A stretch of 7,780 bases of DNA from an uncultured Rikenellaceae bacterium (GTDB taxonomy: Bacteria > Bacteroidota > Bacteroidia > Bacteroidales > Rikenellaceae): positions 1-7,780 of the forward strand of contig CAJURV010000084.1 of assembly GCA_910588925.1 (NCBI GenBank). The letters run 5' to 3'. Positions 4,361 to 7,780 of this stretch are shown here, one piece after another (position 1 is the first letter of the stretch; each line of letters opens with the position of its first letter). A model generated the notes under the pieces. It worked only from the letters and a program-made list of their open reading frames with translations. It made no database searches and was not told the origin of the DNA. The translations under genes were made by a program, and so were the position numbers.

Positions 4361-7242
4361 GACCTCTGCGCATGGTCATACGATGGCTCGCGACCCTGTC
4401 GCTTTTGTTGTCGTCGATGCAATACGTATCGGCGCAATACGCCGTTTCGGGAAGCGCTCCGGCCGACTATCGCTGGCGGGAGGCCAAGAGGGCGTTCGGC
4501 AGGGTGGTATATCCGTCGTTCATGCGTGAGTCTGCAAGGATGGTGTCGGGGTATCTCGACTCCATAGCCGGTTCCGTATGCTTCGGTATGGCTCCGGTGG
4601 TGCGTCCGTTGCCCGTGGTGCTATACCCGGGCAATCTGCGTTCTAACGGTCTTGTGACTTGGGCTCCCAAACGTATGGAGTTGCTTACGTCGCCGCCGGT
4701 AGACAATTACGCGCTCACATGGCTCAAGCAACTGTCGGTGCACGAGTATCGTCATGCGGTGCAGATAAGCAACCTCGACGTAGGATTCACGCGTGCCCTT
4801 AGTTGCGTGCTTGGTCAACAGGCCGTCGGTATAATGACCGCCATACCTCCGGGATACTTCTTCGAGGGCGACGCGACGGTGGCCGAGACGGAGCATGCCA
4901 TGTTCGGACGTGGTCGCCAGCCGTCGTTCTCGATGGGTTACCGCGCTTTGCTCGATAAGGTCGATCGAATAGATTACGACCGCTTCAAGCTCGGTTCGTA
5001 CAAAAATTACTATCCGGACGAATATGAGTTCGGGTATTATATCATTCAGTCGGGGCGACGCTATTACGGCTTCGACGTGTGGAACAAGATCATCAATTAC
5101 ACCGGCCGACACCCTTTCTATATCGTCACCGGCATTCTGGCCTATAAAAAGTTCGCGGGCGAAAACTCGGACCGCATCGCAGAACGTACGTTCACCGATC
5201 TGCGCGACTTCTGGCGCGAGGCTTCGTCGGAAGATGACAGCTCCGTGCCTATAGCTACCCCGCGCCACGGCTACACCACTTACGAGCATCCGTCGGAGAT
5301 AGGCAGGGAACTGATATTGGCCGTCAAAAGCGATATGGGCACGCCGCGTCGTTTCGTGGCGGTTAACACATCCGACGGTGCCGAGAGCGGGTTGCGTTTC
5401 TCCCATACGCTGAGCAGCCGCCCCGTAGTAAAGGGCGACAGGGTGATGTGGAGCGAATATAAACCGTCGCTCTTTTGGGAGCAAAAGAACTACTCGGTGA
5501 TACGTACCGCCCGTATCGACACCTCGAGGGGAGAGCTCCGCATGACGGATGTGCGCAGAGTCGGCGATCTCGGCAGCCACTTCCTTCCCGTGTTCGTCGA
5601 CAGCTCCCGCATGGCTGTCGTAGAGTATTCCAAGGATAATATTCCATATCTTGTCATAGGCGACACTCTCATGCAGACGGTCAGGCGGTGGAAGATAGGG
5701 CCGGTGGGGACCTCCGTGTCGGGTCTTGCGTGGGACGACCGGACAGCGACACTCGCCATTGCCATAGTAGACGAGAGCGGTATGTGGATAGGCCGTTTCG
5801 ACGAAAAAACCGGCGGTTTCGAACATATCACCCCATCGTCGTACGTGACGGTCTCCGATCTTACGGCAAGAGACGGGCATCTGTATTTCAGCTCCATAGC
5901 CCACGGCAAGAACGAGATTCACATGCTCGACCTTATCACCGGCAAAGAGTATCGCATCACCTCATCGCGTTACGGGTCGCTCTCTGGAGCCGCTCCGGCG
6001 GGCGACACCATGACAGTGGTGACATACGGGGCGGACGGGGCCGTGTTGGCGTCGCAACCGTTGGATACATCCCGTTTCCATCCAGTCGTTCACGCATCCA
6101 TGCCCTCGTCGAGACTCGATCCCTACCCGGAGGACATGGGATTGCCCAAGCTCGATACAATATCGGTGGCACCGTCAGGCGACGCCCTCCCCGGAGAGAG
6201 ACGTTTCAGACGCGGGGCCGCCATGTTCAACGTACACAGTTGGATGCCGGTGGTAATAGATGTGAACAGGCTTATGAACGAGCGTAACTTCGACCATATC
6301 GGCATCGGGGCCAATATACTGATGCAGGATATTCTAGGGTCGTCGGTCGGCAGTGTCGGTTACGGTTGGGACCCGTTCGACCGCACGGGGTTGCTTGCCG
6401 CCTCATATACCTATACCGGCTTGCCCGTACATTTAGGTGTCAGTGTCGACTACGGCGGAGACAAACAACTGGCCTATATGTCTTCGCAAGAGATAGTCGC
6501 ACTCGATCGCCCGCTCAGAAACTATCTGGAGGTGACGGCATCGGCCTCCGTTCCCATGGATTTCTCCGACGGACGTAACGTCAGGGTGCTGACTCCGTCG
6601 GTAAACTACAGCTACAATAACGGTCTGTTGAAAACAAGGGAGGGGGTATCGACAGGTGTCAATAAGTTAGGGTATGCCATATCGTGGAGCAGCTACCGGT
6701 ATATGACCAGAAAGGATCTCGCTCCGCGGCTGGGGTATTCATTCACCGTATCAGGCAACTCCAATCCGTTCAACAGCGGCTTCGGTAGTCTGCTCGGCCT
6801 CAATGTGCGCGGGTGGCTCCCCGGGGTGGCACGCAATCACTCGCTTACTTTGGACGGTCAGTTTCAGGCGCAGAGAGCGGCACACTATAATTTCATGCAG
6901 CGGGGATATTATCCCACAGGATGCGATCTGCCCGGCGCACCGCGACGTATGGTCTCCGCAGGAGCTTCGTATAAGTTCCCTCTCGCGTATCCCGACGGTG
7001 GCATCCGTAGCGTTATATATTTCAAGCGTATAGCTCTCGATCTGTTCGGACAATACGCCCGCGGCAAACTGATAACGGACAATCCCGACCCGAAATTCAA
7101 AGCCTACACATACGGCGCCGAACTATTGTTCACCTACAACCTGTTGCGATTCTCCGCCGACATACATACGGGAATATCCGTCTACAAGCCCAGCACCGCC
7201 TCCAAACCGGCAGTAGGCGTATCTTTTTCGATAACGTTGTAG
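4357..7242 (+). CDS. Exported HExxH / propeller / outer-membrane barrel protein
   Basis: A 961-residue protein I do not recognise by name. Residues 1-26 form a signal peptide (hydrophobic WLATLSLLLSSM, probable cleavage after YVSA). Residues about 37-290 carry HEYRH (129-133), an HExxH zinc motif, and then GYFFEGDA with Glu170 as a plausible third ligand, the pattern of gluzincin-type (clan MA) metallopeptidases. Residues about 295-600 contain repeated strand motifs such as HLYFSS and NEIHMLDLITGKEYRIT (519-535), like TolB/WD40-type propeller blades. Residues about 620-961 alternate hydrophobic, aromatic and polar segments, including HLGVSVDYGG and a final VGVSFSITL, suggesting an outer-membrane beta barrel, although the last residue is Leu rather than Phe. 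No lipobox Cys is seen. Peptidase activity is inferred; the first domain could be a catalytically silent scaffold. Confidence 0.9.
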   Translation: MRPLRMVIRWLATLSLLLSSMQYVSAQYAVSGSAPADYRWREAKRAFGRVVYPSFMRESARMVSGYLDSIAGSVCFGMAPVVRPLPVVLYPGNLRSNGLVTWAPKRMELLTSPPVDNYALTWLKQLSVHEYRHAVQISNLDVGFTRALSCVLGQQAVGIMTAIPPGYFFEGDATVAETEHAMFGRGRQPSFSMGYRALLDKVDRIDYDRFKLGSYKNYYPDEYEFGYYIIQSGRRYYGFDVWNKIINYTGRHPFYIVTGILAYKKFAGENSDRIAERTFTDLRDFWREASSEDDSSVPIATPRHGYTTYEHPSEIGRELILAVKSDMGTPRRFVAVNTSDGAESGLRFSHTLSSRPVVKGDRVMWSEYKPSLFWEQKNYSVIRTARIDTSRGELRMTDVRRVGDLGSHFLPVFVDSSRMAVVEYSKDNIPYLVIGDTLMQTVRRWKIGPVGTSVSGLAWDDRTATLAIAIVDESGMWIGRFDEKTGGFEHITPSSYVTVSDLTARDGHLYFSSIAHGKNEIHMLDLITGKEYRITSSRYGSLSGAAPAGDTMTVVTYGADGAVLASQPLDTSRFHPVVHASMPSSRLDPYPEDMGLPKLDTISVAPSGDALPGERRFRRGAAMFNVHSWMPVVIDVNRLMNERNFDHIGIGANILMQDILGSSVGSVGYGWDPFDRTGLLAASYTYTGLPVHLGVSVDYGGDKQLAYMSSQEIVALDRPLRNYLEVTASASVPMDFSDGRNVRVLTPSVNYSYNNGLLKTREGVSTGVNKLGYAISWSSYRYMTRKDLAPRLGYSFTVSGNSNPFNSGFGSLLGLNVRGWLPGVARNHSLTLDGQFQAQRAAHYNFMQRGYYPTGCDLPGAPRRMVSAGASYKFPLAYPDGGIRSVIYFKRIALDLFGQYARGKLITDNPDPKFKAYTYGAELLFTYNLLRFSADIHTGISVYKPSTASKPAVGVSFSITL

Positions 7243-7265
7243 TTGATTTAAGTCGAGGACTGCCG

Positions 7266-7304
7266 ACGGCTCCGATTGAAATCAATACGGAGGCGTTTCA
7301 TTTT
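7266..7304 (+). terminator. Rho-independent terminator of the dtd operon
   Basis: ACG-g-CTCCGATTGA pairs with TCAAT-a-CGGAG-g-CGT over 7266-7296 around a short AA loop, with one bulge and one G-G mismatch. It is followed by the T-rich TTCATTTT (7297-7304). It lies 23 bp after the stop of the long exported-protein gene, exactly where the operon should end. Confidence 0.6.
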
Positions 7305-7347
7305 ACTCCCGGCGGGTCATCTCATGGAGAGTTGCTTTTGTCACTCG

Positions 7348-7364
7348 GGGGCCAGCCCCTTTTT
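7348..7364 (+). terminator. Terminator-like hairpin inside right repeat arm
   Basis: GGGG (7348-7351) pairs with CCCC (7356-7359) across the loop CCAG, followed immediately by TTTTT (7360-7364). It is the counterpart of the 591-607 hairpin in the left arm and would act as a second, back-up stop behind the 7266-7304 terminator. The stem is short. Confidence 0.4.
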
Positions 7365-7530
7365 GATGTGCGTGATATTCAGTGATGCCACATACATTAT
7401 GGTGGGCACTTAGTATATATTTTGCGACTCGGGTAGGTTGCATTCCATATTATAGTTCCGAGACAAAGAGGTCATGTGTTTACGTTATCGGTTGGCGATA
7501 CGGCAAGATACTACAAAACGAACTAACGGT

Positions 7531-7665
7531 ATGCGCATTAGCTAAAACCACCCATGCGGCACGGGGTGCCGCTCCCAATATAACTACAAGTAATTAACCC
7601 TACAGAGGTTGAAACAGCCCCGGCGAGCAAATACCATCACTTCACACCCAAAGGCATGCGCATTA
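7531..7665. repeat. 125-bp nested insertion flanked by exact 10-bp direct repeats
   Basis: ATGCGCATTA occurs at 7531-7540 and again at 7656-7665; the left arm has it once (411-420, opposite strand). The similarity continues as ATTA-n-CT-n-AAA on the right of both copies. Between them lies sequence absent from the left arm, including a perfect hairpin, GCGGCAC (7556-7562), loop GGG, GTGCCGC (7566-7572). This fits an inserted element with a 10-bp duplication, or a deletion between repeats in the left copy. Confidence 0.6.
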
Positions 7666-7780
7666 ACTGAAAGTCGCAAGCATGCTTGCCCACGCACACA
7701 ACCGCAGACCGCAGGGCGCCGAAGGTTTTTAGACCTCAAAAATCGTCGATCGCGGGCGTGCGCCTCCGGAGCGTACTCAA

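Larger units (their letters stand above)
7306..7780 (+). repeat. Right arm of a diverged inverted/dispersed repeat (runs off window)
   Basis: The plus strand from 7306 aligns with the minus strand from 650 (see left arm), with a 29-bp exact core at 7726-7754. It starts directly after the operon terminator and continues to the window edge, so its outer limit is unknown. It holds about 125 bp absent from the left arm. Open frames here are broken by indels relative to the other copy, so I call no gene in this gene-free stretch. It also contains a perfect 14-bp palindrome, GCAAGCATGCTTGC (7676-7689), at a place where the left arm keeps only GCATGC. Confidence 0.85.

Noticed and set aside
4621..5922. 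433-codon minus-strand frame
   Set aside because: It is a long antisense shadow of the exported-protein gene, whose signal peptide, motifs and operon position are clear.
7382..7597. 71-codon plus-strand frame
   Set aside because: It crosses the end of the repeat into the 125-bp nested insertion and has no counterpart frame in the left arm.
221..7780. Composite transposon or integrative element
   Set aside because: No transposase, integrase or relaxase gene is present, the arms are well diverged, and the enclosed genes are mostly housekeeping.

Overview
The window looks like chromosome of a Bacteroidales bacterium. The best evidence is promoter style: dtd is preceded by CTTG-19 bp-TATATTTG and the repressor gene by TTTG-19 bp-TACCTTTA, both close to the Bacteroidetes sigma-ABfr pattern TTTG-19-TAnnTTTG. 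Shine-Dalgarno sites are weak, and the gene types also fit: a small SUI1-type initiation factor, a MazG-like pyrophosphohydrolase, and a large exported propeller/barrel protein. Balanced to slightly GC-rich composition and frequent ATA codons suggest something near Alistipes/Rikenellaceae, but this is a guess.

Layout. Positions 1-220 hold nothing I can assign. Positions 221-650 are one arm of a diverged dispersed repeat. A 21-bp-stem hairpin (683-729) separates it from two minus-strand genes: a D-2-hydroxyacid dehydrogenase (739-1698) and, upstream of it, an XRE/S24-like repressor (1773-2450). A 293-bp divergent region follows, then a small plus-strand helix-turn-helix protein (2744-2977). 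A strong promoter at 3114-3144 starts a compact four-gene plus-strand unit: dtd (3203-3655), MazG-like NTP pyrophosphohydrolase (3657-3989), SUI1/YciH-type factor (4019-4360) and a 961-residue exported protein (4357-7242) with a zinc-metallopeptidase motif, a propeller-like middle and a predicted outer-membrane barrel. A terminator follows at 7266-7304. From 7306 to the window edge lies the second repeat arm, inverted relative to the first.

How the parts relate. Dtd (removal of D-amino acids from tRNA), the MazG-like enzyme (nucleotide house-cleaning) and the SUI1 factor (start-site fidelity) are housekeeping quality-control functions, here co-transcribed with a surface protein whose start codon overlaps the SUI1 stop. 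The regulator and dehydrogenase form a separate minus-strand unit. Two proteins lack expected catalytic residues: the dehydrogenase has Gly where the family has its catalytic Glu, and the repressor lacks the Ser/Lys self-cleavage dyad.

The least explained feature is the repeat family. Both copies lie just downstream of a gene in the same relative orientation, share a GC hairpin with a T-tract and a 29-bp exact core, and each carries a different nested insertion bounded by 10-bp direct repeats. I see no defence system, CRISPR array, tRNA/rRNA gene or transposase.
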